Below, in pieces: positions 15,502-23,368 of a stretch of 64,000 bases of DNA. The position numbers and the translations under genes are program-made. This DNA comes from Caproiciproducens sp. CPB-2 (GTDB lineage Bacteria; Bacillota; Clostridia; Oscillospirales; Acutalibacteraceae), in assembly GCF_036287215.1 (NCBI RefSeq), contig NZ_CP142860.1:3100001-3164000 (forward strand). Direction: 5' to 3'. The notes below the pieces were generated by a model. The model searched no databases and was not told the DNA's origin. It saw only the letters and a list, made by a program, of their open reading frames with translations. The stretch's first letter is position 1. The number at the start of each line of letters is the position of its first letter.

Positions 15502-15876
15502 TTACTTCACCGCGACGACTTCGACTTCCACCAGCACATTCTTGGGAAGCTGCTTCACGGCGACGCAGGAACGCGCGGGTTTGCCTGTAAAGTATTTTCC
15601 ATAGACAGCGTTGAAGGCGGAGAAATCGGCCATATCCGCCAAAAAGCAGGTGGTTTTTACCGCGTTTGTAAAATCGGCGCCCGCCGCCTTTAACACCGCG
15701 GCGATATTATGCATGACCTGTTCGGACTGCACGGTGATGTCGCCCTCGGCGATCTCCCCGGTCGCGGGAACGATCGGAATCTGCCCGCTGAGGTATACGG
15801 TATTGCCCGCCCCGATCGCCTGGGAATACGGGCCGATAGCGGCCGGTGCGTCTTTTGTTGAAATAACCTGACTCAT
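15502..15876 (-). CDS. ridA: RidA family reactive imine/enamine deaminase
   Basis: This cytosolic trimeric protein hydrolyses 2-aminoacrylate and related imines released by PLP enzymes such as threonine dehydratase. The 124-residue length is canonical, with AIGPYSQAI near the N-terminus. The conserved Arg is in the KPARSCVAVKQLP segment, the signature of the YjgF/YER057c/UK114 family. The ATG at 15876 is preceded by GGAGG at good spacing; an earlier ATG (15891) would add five residues and lies next to that site. It is the last gene of the operon, 23 bases after ilvA, which fits its role of clearing the IlvA intermediate. Confidence 0.95.
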   Translation of the reverse strand: MSQVISTKDAPAAIGPYSQAIGAGNTVYLSGQIPIVPATGEIAEGDITVQSEQVMHNIAAVLKAAGADFTNAVKTTCFLADMADFSAFNAVYGKYFTGKPARSCVAVKQLPKNVLVEVEVVAVK

Positions 15877-15899
15877 GTTGTCATCCTCCATTTAATGAA

Positions 15900-17099
15900 T
15901 TACATATTTTTGATATGGTATCCCGCATCGACAATCGCCCTGCGGATCTGCTCCAGATGCTCACGGTTTCTGGTCTCCATGCGGATGTGCAGGTAGCAGT
16001 CGTTGATGCCGGTATTCTCCCCGCCGCGGTCATGATGGACACTGACCACATTGGCGCCCAGATCGGCAATGATCGCGGAAACGTCCTTCAGCTGGCCCGG
16101 CTTATCGACCATGGCGATCACGAGGTCGCCCGATCGCCCGGCTTTCAGCAGGCCGCGGCTGATGACGCGGGACAGGATGGTCACGTCGATATTGCCGCCC
16201 GACAATAAGCATACCACTTTTTTACCCTTCACATCAACCTTATTGAACATGGCGGCCGCAACGGCCACCGCGCCCGCCCCCTCGGCAATCAGCTTCTGCT
16301 GCTCGATCAGCGTGAGAATCGCCGTGGCGATCTCGTCGTCCGTAACCGTGACCACCTCGTCGACATATTTGCTGCAGATGTCAAAGGTCGTGTCCCCCGG
16401 ACATTTTACCGCGATTCCGTCCGCAAAGGTCGAAACGCATTTCAGGGCCTCCACCTGCTTGTCGGCGAGCGCCTGCACCATGCTGGGCGCGCCGCCGGCC
16501 TGTACGCCGTACACCTTGCAGTTGGGGTTCAGCGATTTGACGGCGTAGGCAACGCCGGAAATCAGCCCGCCGCCGCCGACCGGGACGATCACCGCGTCCA
16601 CATCCGGCAGCTGACTCAGAATTTCCAGCCCGATGGTCCCCTGGCCGGCGATCACCTGCGCGTCGTCAAACGGATGGATAAAGGTCGCGCCGCTTTCCTC
16701 CCGCAGCTCACAGGCCTTCTGATACGCGTCGTCGTAGACTCCCTTGACCAGACAGACCTCGGCCCCGTAGCTTTTGGTCGCCTCCACCTTGGAAATCGGC
16801 GCGCTGTCCGGGATGCAGATCAGCGACCGGATCCCGTTTTTCGCGGCGGCAAGCGCCACTCCCTGCGCGTGGTTGCCGGCGGAGCAGGCGATCACGCCCC
16901 TTGCCTTTTCCTCCTCGGTCAGCTGAGATATTTTGTAGTATGCGCCGCGTACCTTAAACGAACCGGTGATCTGAAGATTTTCGGTCTTCAGGTAAATCTG
17001 GCTTTCCGGATTGATGAGCGGTGCGTGAATCAATGCCGTCTCGCGGATCACTCCCTTTAAAACATAGGCGGCGTGATAAACCTGATCTAACGTCAACAA
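15900..17099 (-). CDS. ilvA: Threonine dehydratase (threonine ammonia-lyase) with C-terminal ACT domain
   Basis: This PLP enzyme deaminates threonine to 2-oxobutyrate, the entry to isoleucine synthesis. Residues 1 to about 315 form the fold-type II catalytic domain, with the PLP-binding Lys in TGSFKVRGAYY, the phosphate-binding SGGNID near the end, and VPVGGGGLISG. The last 75 residues are an ACT-like domain (VIAMVDKPGQLKDVSAII). At 399 residues it matches the single-ACT type (TdcB/IlvA short form). Catabolic TdcB is possible, but position between ilvN and ridA in a T-box-controlled operon supports the biosynthetic role. The gap to ilvN is 20 bases. Confidence 0.94.
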   Translation of the reverse strand: MLTLDQVYHAAYVLKGVIRETALIHAPLINPESQIYLKTENLQITGSFKVRGAYYKISQLTEEEKARGVIACSAGNHAQGVALAAAKNGIRSLICIPDSAPISKVEATKSYGAEVCLVKGVYDDAYQKACELREESGATFIHPFDDAQVIAGQGTIGLEILSQLPDVDAVIVPVGGGGLISGVAYAVKSLNPNCKVYGVQAGGAPSMVQALADKQVEALKCVSTFADGIAVKCPGDTTFDICSKYVDEVVTVTDDEIATAILTLIEQQKLIAEGAGAVAVAAAMFNKVDVKGKKVVCLLSGGNIDVTILSRVISRGLLKAGRSGDLVIAMVDKPGQLKDVSAIIADLGANVVSVHHDRGGENTGINDCYLHIRMETRNREHLEQIRRAIVDAGYHIKNM

Positions 17100-17119
17100 G
17101 CTGATACCCCCAACGATTA

Positions 17120-17608
17120 TTATTTCATCATGGCCATTGCGCCGGTGCGCAGGATTTTCAGGACATTGTACGGATTGTACAGTTCAATAAAAGAGTTGAT
17201 GGTGTTCGCGTCGCCGGTCAGCTCCATGATCATGGAATCCGGCTGTACATTTAAAATACCGGCGTGGAACACATTCGCGATTTCCACCAGCTTTTCGCTG
17301 TTCTGCAGGTTCCGCTCCACCTTCAAAAGCAGATGCTCGCGCACGACGGCCTCTTCCCGGTTGAGCACGGTCACTTCCTTGATGTCGACCAGCTTGCTCA
17401 CCTGTTTATCCACCTGGCGGACAATGCGGTCGTCGCCCGAAACGACGATCAGGATACGGGAGTATTCCGTGTTTTCCGTCTGGGCCGCGACAATGCTCAA
17501 AATGTTGTAGCAGCGGCGGCTGAACAGCCCGGCGATGCGCAGAAGAACGCCCGGATTATTTCTGGCGAGTACGGACAAAACATATTCTTTATCGTTATCA
17601 TGATTCAT
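17120..17608 (-). CDS. ilvN: Acetolactate synthase small (regulatory) subunit
   Basis: This is the regulatory subunit of acetohydroxyacid synthase, conferring valine feedback. The 162-residue protein has an N-terminal ACT domain (YVLSVLARNNPGVLLRIAGLFSRRCYNI) and a C-terminal ferredoxin-like half (HLLLKVERNLQNSEKLVEIANVF). The start ATG is at 17608; GGAG lies about 12 bases upstream, a slightly long spacing. A longer frame to 17683 overlaps ilvB and does not match the family. It starts 16 bases past the ilvB stop, the usual order for this operon. Confidence 0.95.
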   Translation of the reverse strand: MNHDNDKEYVLSVLARNNPGVLLRIAGLFSRRCYNILSIVAAQTENTEYSRILIVVSGDDRIVRQVDKQVSKLVDIKEVTVLNREEAVVREHLLLKVERNLQNSEKLVEIANVFHAGILNVQPDSMIMELTGDANTINSFIELYNPYNVLKILRTGAMAMMK

Positions 17609-17624
17609 TATAATCTGTCGCTCC

Positions 17625-19295
17625 TCACATTTCAAGAATCGGATTTTCCACCGAGCCGCCCGCCGGTACCATGGGCAGCACATTGACGTCCGGATTGATA
17701 TGGCAGTTGATCAGGACCGGTTCCCGCAGGGCAAGCGCCTGCTTCAGCACTGGTTCGATTTCGCTTCTGCGGCTGATGGTAAACGCCTTCACGCCGAACG
17801 CCTGCGCCAGCATTTCATAATTGGTGGTCCTGTCCAGCGTCGTCTGCGAAAAGCGGCCGCCATAGAAAAGCTTCTGCCACTGACGCACCATACCGAGCAC
17901 CTGATTGTTGAAGACCAGCTCGATCACCGGGATATTGTACTGCGCCGCGGTGGAAAGCTCGTTGCAGTTCATATGGAAGCTTCCGTCGCCCGCGATGTTG
18001 ATGACGCGTTTGCCGGGGTTTGCGACCTGCGCGCCGATCGCCGCGCCGAGGCCGAAGCCCATGGTCCCCAGCCCGCCGGAGCTGACAAAGTGCCGGGGGG
18101 TGCGGAACCGGTAGAACTGCGCCGTCCACATCTGGTGCTGGCCGACCTCGGTAACAAGGATCGCTTCGGAATCCGTAAGGCGGTCAAGGGTTTCCAGGAC
18201 CTCCTGCGGCAGGACCTCTTCCTCCGACGTGCTTTCCTGCACCAGCGGATACAGCGCTTTCCACTCCGCGATCTCCTCCATCCACAGCTTGTGCTGACGC
18301 TGTGAAAGCATCCCGTTCAGGTGCGCCAGAATTTCTCTGGCGTCGCCCTTCATCTTCAGGTCCACATCGATATTCTTATTGAATTCCGCCGTATCGATCT
18401 CAATCTGGATAATCGGGCAGTGCCGCGCAAACAGGTTCGCGTTGCACAGCACGCGGTCGGAAAAGCGTGTTCCCACGGCAATCAGCAGGTCGCAGTTTTT
18501 AATGGCGAGGGCCGCCGTGTTCGTTCCGTGCATGCCCAGCATTCCGATATAGCGCGGGCCGGTCTGGTCGTAGCCGCCCTGACACATCAGCGAAGAGGAA
18601 ACGGGCGCGTCGAGAAGTTCCGCGAATTTTTTCAGCTCGCCGTAGGCCTCCGCGGCAATGACCCCGCCGCCCGTATAGATAAACGGCCTTTCGCTCGTCC
18701 GGAGCATCTCCAAAGCCTGCTCGAAGCGCTCCGCCCAGGGGAAGTCTCCCCTCGGCGCCGGGAGCGGCGGCTGCGGCGTATATTCGTATTTCTGCGCCGT
18801 TACGTCCTTTGGAATATCCACAAGCACCGGCCCTTTCCGGCCCGTACCGGCAATCAAAAACGCCTTGCGGATCGTATCGGCTAAGTCCTCGATATTTTTC
18901 ACCAGATAATTATGTTTGGTGACCGGCATGGTGATGCCGGTGATATCCACTTCCTGAAAGCTGTCCAGCCCCAGAAGGTCACAGCTTACGTTGCCGGTAA
19001 TCGCGACCATCGGGACCGAATCCATATAGGCGGTGGCGATCCCGGTGACAAGGTTGGTCGCGCCCGGGCCGGATGTTGCGATACAGACCCCCGTTTTTCC
19101 GGTCGACCGCGCGTAACCGTCCGCCGCGTGGGCCGCGCCCTGCTCGTGGGCGGTGCGGATGTGGTTGATCTTATTCCTGTACTCGTAAAGCGCGTCGTAA
19201 ATATTCAGCACCGCCCCGCCCGGATAGCCGAAAACCGTATCCACGCCCTGCTCCAGCAGACATTCCATAATGATCTGCGCCCCTGTTAACTGCAT
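17625..19295 (-). CDS. ilvB: Acetolactate synthase large (catalytic) subunit
   Basis: This thiamine-diphosphate enzyme forms acetolactate or acetohydroxybutyrate, the first common step of Val, Leu and Ile synthesis. The 556-residue protein has the ThDP N-terminal domain with the catalytic Glu region (EQGAAHAADGYAR), the central FAD-binding domain and the C-terminal ThDP-binding GDGSFHMNCNEL motif. The start is set by AAGGAGG eight bases upstream. It is the first gene after the T-box leader. The gene order ilvB-ilvN-ilvA-ridA, with ilvC and ilvD absent here, suggests the operon is tuned towards isoleucine. Confidence 0.96.
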   Translation of the reverse strand: MQLTGAQIIMECLLEQGVDTVFGYPGGAVLNIYDALYEYRNKINHIRTAHEQGAAHAADGYARSTGKTGVCIATSGPGATNLVTGIATAYMDSVPMVAITGNVSCDLLGLDSFQEVDITGITMPVTKHNYLVKNIEDLADTIRKAFLIAGTGRKGPVLVDIPKDVTAQKYEYTPQPPLPAPRGDFPWAERFEQALEMLRTSERPFIYTGGGVIAAEAYGELKKFAELLDAPVSSSLMCQGGYDQTGPRYIGMLGMHGTNTAALAIKNCDLLIAVGTRFSDRVLCNANLFARHCPIIQIEIDTAEFNKNIDVDLKMKGDAREILAHLNGMLSQRQHKLWMEEIAEWKALYPLVQESTSEEEVLPQEVLETLDRLTDSEAILVTEVGQHQMWTAQFYRFRTPRHFVSSGGLGTMGFGLGAAIGAQVANPGKRVINIAGDGSFHMNCNELSTAAQYNIPVIELVFNNQVLGMVRQWQKLFYGGRFSQTTLDRTTNYEMLAQAFGVKAFTISRRSEIEPVLKQALALREPVLINCHINPDVNVLPMVPAGGSVENPILEM

Positions 19296-19330
19296 TCGTA
19301 TTCCTCCTTAAAGACACATCTTCCTCAGAT

Positions 19331-19597
19331 AAAATAAAAAAGCCTTCGCCCCTGCATAGAGGCGAAGGCTTACCTTCGCGGTACCACTCTAAATTCGCCG
19401 GAAAACCGGCATCTCAGCATGCATCAAACAATGCACTCCCCTGTAACGGTGGGAAACCGGGCGTACTTACTTAGCGACTGTTCAGCTGCCTGCTCCGGGG
19501 TGATATCCTGCATTCACCGCGCCGTCTTTCACCTGCCGACGGCTCTCTGTGAGCGGAAAGGATGCATTCTGTCCCCATCTGCGCATTTGTGTTATTA
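19331..19597 (-). promoter_or_regulatory. T-box riboswitch (isoleucine type) of the ilv operon
   Basis: On the minus strand the leader contains the AGAGAG motif of the Stem I apex. An ATC specifier codon (19504-19502), followed by the usual purine, is flanked by pairing segments (AGGAT with ATCCT, CCCC with GGGG). The T-box consensus AGAGTGGTACCGCG lies at 19390-19377. The terminator is AGCCTTCGCC (19341-19350) pairing with GGCGAAGGCT (19361-19370), followed by a T-run. Uncharged tRNA-Ile would be expected to stabilise the antiterminator and switch the operon on. Confidence 0.93.
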
Positions 19598-19603
19598 GTT
19601 TAT

Positions 19604-19632
19604 AGCATATTATATTCCGCCCTGCTTGTCAA
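19604..19632 (-). promoter_or_regulatory. Promoter of the ilv operon
   Basis: On the minus strand TTGACA (19632-19627) and TATGCT (19609-19604) have 17-base spacing. The predicted start near 19597 matches the 5' end of the T-box leader. Confidence 0.65.
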
Positions 19633-19646
19633 GTATTTTATCAAAA

Positions 19647-19907
19647 TCACTTGACCGCACCGGCCGAACGCACGGCGGAATCTCTCTGGCTCGGCACAAT
19701 AACCGGATCGACCTGTTGATTGGTATCATAAGGCATGACGCCGGGACTTACGGGCTGATTGGTAAAGTACGGCATAACGGACGGTTCCAGGCTTCCCGCG
19801 GAAGCTGCGCCGCTTTTCGTCACGCCCGGCACCGCGGCCGCAGAAGCCGGCCCGCAAATCGTCAGCATCACCGCCCACAGCATCAGAACACCCACTGCCT
19901 TTCTCAT
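19647..19907 (-). CDS. Small secreted protein with repeated VMPY-x-TNQ motif, hypothetical
   Basis: This 86-residue protein has a clear signal peptide (MRKAVGVLMLWAVMLTIC, cleavage likely after the ASA about residue 23). The mature part is low in complexity and holds two near repeats, SVMPYFTNQPVSPG and GVMPYDTNQQVDP, followed by a third, weaker IVPS unit. No Cys lies in the mature part and no lipobox is present. GGAAGGG precedes the ATG. It is a single gene whose 3' end reaches the ilv promoter region. I do not recognise the family. Short, repeat-bearing exported peptides can be cell-surface or signalling precursors, but nothing here shows that. Confidence 0.65.
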   Translation of the reverse strand: MRKAVGVLMLWAVMLTICGPASAAAVPGVTKSGAASAGSLEPSVMPYFTNQPVSPGVMPYDTNQQVDPVIVPSQRDSAVRSAGAVK

Positions 19908-20134
19908 ACGCTCATCCCTTCCAAAAGACCGGTTTTTTTACCCGGTGTCCGTGTTCCCTTAATATTATGAAACGCGAATTATCTTTATTTTTCCGCCCCG
20001 AATTGATTCTTAATCCAAATTTTACGCCACTTTGAAAAAAAGTCAAGAGGAAGCGGGGACCCGGCTTTCCCATCTTAATTCTTATGAATAAATAAAAAGG
20101 GAAAGGTGCATAATAAGGCAAAGGAGTGAAAAAG

Positions 20135-20344
20135 ATGTTAGATAAAATCGCATTGCTCTTGGTTATCATCGGCGGTCTGAACTGGGGGTCCATCGGTATT
20201 TTCCAGTTCGACTTTGTTTCATGGATCGGCGGCGGTCAGTCCGGAATGTTCAGCCGGATCATCTATGTACTGGTTGCAATCGCCGCGATCTGGTGTATTT
20301 CACTGCTGTTCAGAGACGACGAGGCCGTCCGTGAAACCACATAA
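20135..20344 (+). CDS. DUF378 family small membrane protein
   Basis: This 69-residue protein has two transmembrane segments and the family motif LLVIIGGLNWGSIGIFQFDFV, matching the YuzA/DUF378 family of unknown function. The start is the ATG at 20135, seven bases after AAGGAG; the upstream in-frame GTG (20126) overlaps that site and is not used. It stands alone and ends at a strong hairpin. Members are common in Firmicutes and have been reported in stress-related contexts, but no mechanism is known. Confidence 0.9.
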   Translation: MLDKIALLLVIIGGLNWGSIGIFQFDFVSWIGGGQSGMFSRIIYVLVAIAAIWCISLLFRDDEAVRETT

Positions 20345-20349
20345 TGGAG

Positions 20350-20382
20350 GCCCTCCCGAAAAAATGGGAGGGCTTATTTTTT
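20350..20382 (+). terminator. Terminator of the DUF378 gene
   Basis: GCCCTCCC (20350-20357) pairs with GGGAGGGC (20366-20373), followed by TTATTTTTT. It ends two bases before the stop codon of the convergent small gene. Confidence 0.9.
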
Positions 20383-20383
20383 G

Positions 20384-20614
20384 CTATCTGTTGTTGTCCG
20401 GAATAATGTCGTCAGGTGTGGCTTCGACAGAATCTTTTCCTTTTCCGGCCGATGATCCGCTGATTTTCCATTCGTCAGACGATGTTTTATCGTCCTTTTT
20501 GGGATAAGCGCTGTTGACATCCTGGCCGAGGCAGTTCATATCGGTGAGGCCACATTTTTTCTCATCATTCTCGGTATCGCCGTTCATATTCGTAATACTG
20601 TATTTCTTACTCAT
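20384..20614 (-). CDS. Small hydrophilic protein, hypothetical
   Basis: This 76-residue, highly polar protein is rich in Asp, Lys, Ser and Asn and has no hydrophobic segment or recognisable domain. Two Cys lie in KKCGLTDMNCLGQD. GAGGAG lies before the ATG with good spacing, and the reading frame ends cleanly next to the DUF378 terminator, which supports a real gene. The composition suggests an intrinsically disordered protein; similar short hydrophilic proteins occur in spore formers, but the SASP signature is absent. Function unknown. Confidence 0.6.
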   Translation of the reverse strand: MSKKYSITNMNGDTENDEKKCGLTDMNCLGQDVNSAYPKKDDKTSSDEWKISGSSAGKGKDSVEATPDDIIPDNNR

Positions 20615-20829
20615 GAGTTTCTCCTCTTTTCCATAGCATTGGGGACATTTTTACTATTCCCAAAGCGGATGGCGTTATACCGCCCTTTCAGAAAAGCCGT
20701 TCACGCAGAGCCGAAAAAATGTGCCGGAAAACAACAAGCACACCGTTTCATGTCATACGAAACGATGTGCCTGCTGCTATGGTGTGTGTCGAAACATGGA
20801 ATAAGTAAAGGAGTAATCAAAAATTAATT

Positions 20830-21210
20830 TCAGAGCTTTTTCTCTGAAGCGGCATCCTGTACGGACTCGGCGATCTCCTCCAGGCTCTGGTTGGCGCTGG
20901 AGCCGACCGCGGCTACTACCGCACCCTCTACCAGGGGGCAGTCGAGCATCCGTATTTTTCGTTCGGGCATATTTTCAATCACCATCTCCGCCGTCATGAC
21001 CGCGCTGCCCATATCCATCAGGATCACTACGCCGTCATCGGTATACACGGAGTCTATGGCTGTACTGATTTTTTCAAAGCTGGTGCCAAAGGTACCGTCG
21101 TCAAGGCCCCCGGCCGGAACAACCGGCGCGTCGGCCGCCATCATCTTTGCCAGTTCGGCAACGCCTTCGGCAAGCTTTTGACTGTGGGATACAATAATAA
21201 TTCCTACCAT
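20830..21210 (-). CDS. dhaM: Dihydroxyacetone kinase phosphotransfer subunit DhaM (PTS-EIIA-like)
   Basis: This subunit relays phosphate from PTS HPr to the ADP bound on DhaL, so dihydroxyacetone is phosphorylated at the expense of phosphoenolpyruvate. The 126-residue protein is a single EIIA-Man-fold domain. The phospho-accepting His is in IIIVSHSQKLAEG (residue 9), and the GGLDDGTFGTS and LMDMGSAVMTAE segments are typical of DhaM. The extra HPr and EI domains of the E. coli protein are absent, so it depends on the general PTS enzymes. It lies 21 bases after dhaL and is last in the operon. Confidence 0.94.
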   Translation of the reverse strand: MVGIIIVSHSQKLAEGVAELAKMMAADAPVVPAGGLDDGTFGTSFEKISTAIDSVYTDDGVVILMDMGSAVMTAEMVIENMPERKIRMLDCPLVEGAVVAAVGSSANQSLEEIAESVQDAASEKKL

Positions 21211-21231
21211 ATTGAACCTTTCCTGACAACT

Positions 21232-21855
21232 TTATAACATTCTGTCGATTACTTTCAGCATTAAGCAGGCGGAGGTTGCTCCCGGGTCCTGATGCCCAAG
21301 GCTTCTTTCCCCAAGGTAGCTGGCCCTTCCCTTTGTTGCAATAATGGTTTTGGTATATTCAACGCCCTTTTCAGCGGCTTCCACCCCCTGGGCGAGCGCA
21401 GCCTTAAAGTCGTTATTTTCCGCATAGCTTTTTTTAATGGCATTCAGCGCGGGAATCAGGGCGTCCAGCATCGTCTTTTCGCCTTCGTGCGCCTTTCCCC
21501 TCATTTCGATTCCGCCGATGGCGGCTTCCAGCGCGGCAATAAAGTCGCTGCCGTCTATTTCGGTTTTCGCGCCGACCGCGACGCCGGCCCTCATAAACGC
21601 GGTTCCGTAAAGCGGGCCCGAAGCGCCCCCCACAGTGGAAACCAGCGACATGCCGACCGTTTTCAGAATAGACCCGATATCCTTTCCGGAGAGATCGGCC
21701 AGTTTCTTTTCTACCTCTTTGAATCCTCTGGCCATATTGATTCCATGGTCACCGTCACCAATGACATTGTCCAGTTCCGTTAAAAAATCTTTTTCCATCT
21801 GAATTTGCTCGCCGATCTGTTTCAGTATTTCTATTACTTTACTGCTGTCCGTCAT
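21232..21855 (-). CDS. dhaL: Dihydroxyacetone kinase ADP-binding subunit DhaL
   Basis: This subunit holds the ADP/ATP cofactor and phosphorylates dihydroxyacetone bound on DhaK. The 207-residue helical barrel protein shows the Mg-binding VIGDGDHGINMARGF, the GGASGPLYGTAF nucleotide loop and the C-terminal KGRASYLGERSLGHQDPGA motif. Length and motifs match the PTS-dependent subunit and not the ATP-dependent fused kinase. It lies between dhaK (115-base gap) and dhaM (21 bases). Confidence 0.95.
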   Translation of the reverse strand: MTDSSKVIEILKQIGEQIQMEKDFLTELDNVIGDGDHGINMARGFKEVEKKLADLSGKDIGSILKTVGMSLVSTVGGASGPLYGTAFMRAGVAVGAKTEIDGSDFIAALEAAIGGIEMRGKAHEGEKTMLDALIPALNAIKKSYAENNDFKAALAQGVEAAEKGVEYTKTIIATKGRASYLGERSLGHQDPGATSACLMLKVIDRML

Positions 21856-21970
21856 AATGATTTCCCTTTCTCAAAAGATATATCCATATCATTCAATAAT
21901 AAATGATAGATATGCAACCAGATGAAAATTATGCGGCGGAACGGTGCGCCCCGCCGCACACAGCAAACCT

Positions 21971-22960
21971 TTATTGTTTAAACGCAGGGGTATCGGCCTT
22001 TGCATCGAGAAGCTCCTTGAGCTCTTCGTCAAGACGGAGCAGGGAAATGGAGAAGCCCGCCATTTCAATGGAGGTCATGTAATTGCCGACGAACGTCTTA
22101 TAAATTTTGATTCCTTTTTCCGTCAGGTAATCATGGACCTTATTGTTGGCAATGAAGAGCTCCATCAGGGGCGTCGCGCCGGAACCGTTGATCATGACCG
22201 CAACTTCTTTGCCGCTGTAATCAATGTCCGCTACGATCTTATCCAGAAGCATGGTGACGATTTCATCCGCGCTCCTGATTTTCTCCCTGTGGGTACCCGG
22301 CTCGCCGTGGATGCCGATTCCGATTTCCATTTCGTCCTCGCCGAGCTCGAAACCGGGCTTGCCGGCCGCGGGAACGGTACAGGGCGTAAGGGCCATGCCC
22401 ATTGTCCTGACATTGTCCACGACCTTCTGAGCCACGCGGTGGACCTCGTCCAGGTCCGCCCCGGTTTCGGCCTTCGCGCCCGCAATCTTATGGACAAACA
22501 CGGTTCCGGCAACGCCGCGGCGCCCGGTCGTGTAAAGGCTGTCCTTGACCGCCACGTCGTCGTTGGTCACCACGTATTTTACGCTGACTCCGTCCGCTTC
22601 GGCCATTTCCGCCGCCATCTCGAAGTTCATGACGTCGCCCGTGTAGTTTTTCACTACCATCAGCACGCCCTTATCCGTAGCGATGGCTTTGATGCCCTCA
22701 TAAATCTGATCAGGAGTGGGAGAAGTGAACACCGCCCCCGCTACGGCGCAGTCAAGCATTCCCTCGCCGACATAACCGCCGTGCGCAGGCTCATGGCCGC
22801 TGCCGCCGCCGCTGATAAGCGCCACCTTGCCTTCTTTTTTGTGAGCCCTGACGACCACGTTGCCGCAGTCCAGTTTCCTGACGTGATTAGGATACGCTTT
22901 TACCATGCCGACAATCATTTCCTGTTCCACATTGTCCACGCTGTTAATTAACTTCTTCAC
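21971..22960 (-). CDS. dhaK: Dihydroxyacetone kinase substrate-binding subunit DhaK
   Basis: This subunit binds dihydroxyacetone covalently as a hemiaminal on a His and presents it to DhaL. The 329-residue protein has SGGGSGHEPAHGGYVG near residue 50, a nucleotide-fold loop involved in substrate binding. The IGIHGEPGTH segment carries the reactive His at about residue 218. Its presence next to dhaL and dhaM completes a PTS-type dihydroxyacetone kinase feeding glycolysis with dihydroxyacetone phosphate. No glycerol dehydrogenase (gldA/dhaD) gene is nearby, so the source of dihydroxyacetone is not explained by this window. Confidence 0.95.
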   Translation of the reverse strand: MKKLINSVDNVEQEMIVGMVKAYPNHVRKLDCGNVVVRAHKKEGKVALISGGGSGHEPAHGGYVGEGMLDCAVAGAVFTSPTPDQIYEGIKAIATDKGVLMVVKNYTGDVMNFEMAAEMAEADGVSVKYVVTNDDVAVKDSLYTTGRRGVAGTVFVHKIAGAKAETGADLDEVHRVAQKVVDNVRTMGMALTPCTVPAAGKPGFELGEDEMEIGIGIHGEPGTHREKIRSADEIVTMLLDKIVADIDYSGKEVAVMINGSGATPLMELFIANNKVHDYLTEKGIKIYKTFVGNYMTSIEMAGFSISLLRLDEELKELLDAKADTPAFKQ

Positions 22961-23014
22961 AAAAAACGCCTCCTGTCATTTATTTTAATAGATCATTACG
23001 GCAGCGCTCCGATC

Positions 23015-23368
23015 TTATTCCAGCTCTTTCGTCGCTATAATATCGACCGGCGTACCGCATACATTTTTAATAAGGACTTCCCCGATATGGATCGGACGCA
23101 TGACCGTGTGGCGGGAAATCTCTTTCAGGCAATCAAAAATTTTACTCTTTTCGATCGGCCGGGAGGTTTTGACGGAAAGCGGCTGAGTGGTTCCGTACAC
23201 CTTCATCAGGGCGGTCACCATTCTGGTCGGAAGCGTCAGCTCCTCCTGTGCATATTTTTTACCGATATTGCAGGTATAGCCCTCGATGGATAAAATCCGA
23301 TCGCCGTCCACCTCCGCGGTAATCCGGCAGCCCATCGGGCAGCCGATGCAGGTAATTTCTTTTATCAT
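23015..23368 (-). CDS. DUF1667 protein, third component of the anaerobic glycerol-3-phosphate dehydrogenase module
   Basis: This 117-residue protein has a Cys cluster CIGCPMGC near the N-terminus, a further YTCNIGKKYA and a distant VCGTP, matching DUF1667. In Firmicutes this small protein follows an FAD/NAD oxidoreductase and a GlpA/GlpD-like dehydrogenase. The four Cys suggest an iron-sulfur or zinc site, and an electron-transfer role comparable to GlpC is commonly assumed but not shown. The ATG overlaps the upstream oxidoreductase stop (ATGA), indicating stoichiometric translation. Confidence 0.88.
   Translation of the reverse strand: MIKEITCIGCPMGCRITAEVDGDRILSIEGYTCNIGKKYAQEELTLPTRMVTALMKVYGTTQPLSVKTSRPIEKSKIFDCLKEISRHTVMRPIHIGEVLIKNVCGTPVDIIATKELE

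Noticed and set aside
20741..20785. Hairpin GCACA-C-CGTTTC/GAAACG-A-TGTGC as a terminator of dhaM
   Set aside because: It has the right place beyond the dhaM stop codon, but the T-tail on the minus strand is poor (TTGTTGTTTT) and the stem has mismatches. I could not support it firmly.
20639..20827. A 62-codon plus-strand frame next to dhaM
   Set aside because: No ribosome-binding site, odd composition, and it overlaps the hairpin. Considered non-coding.
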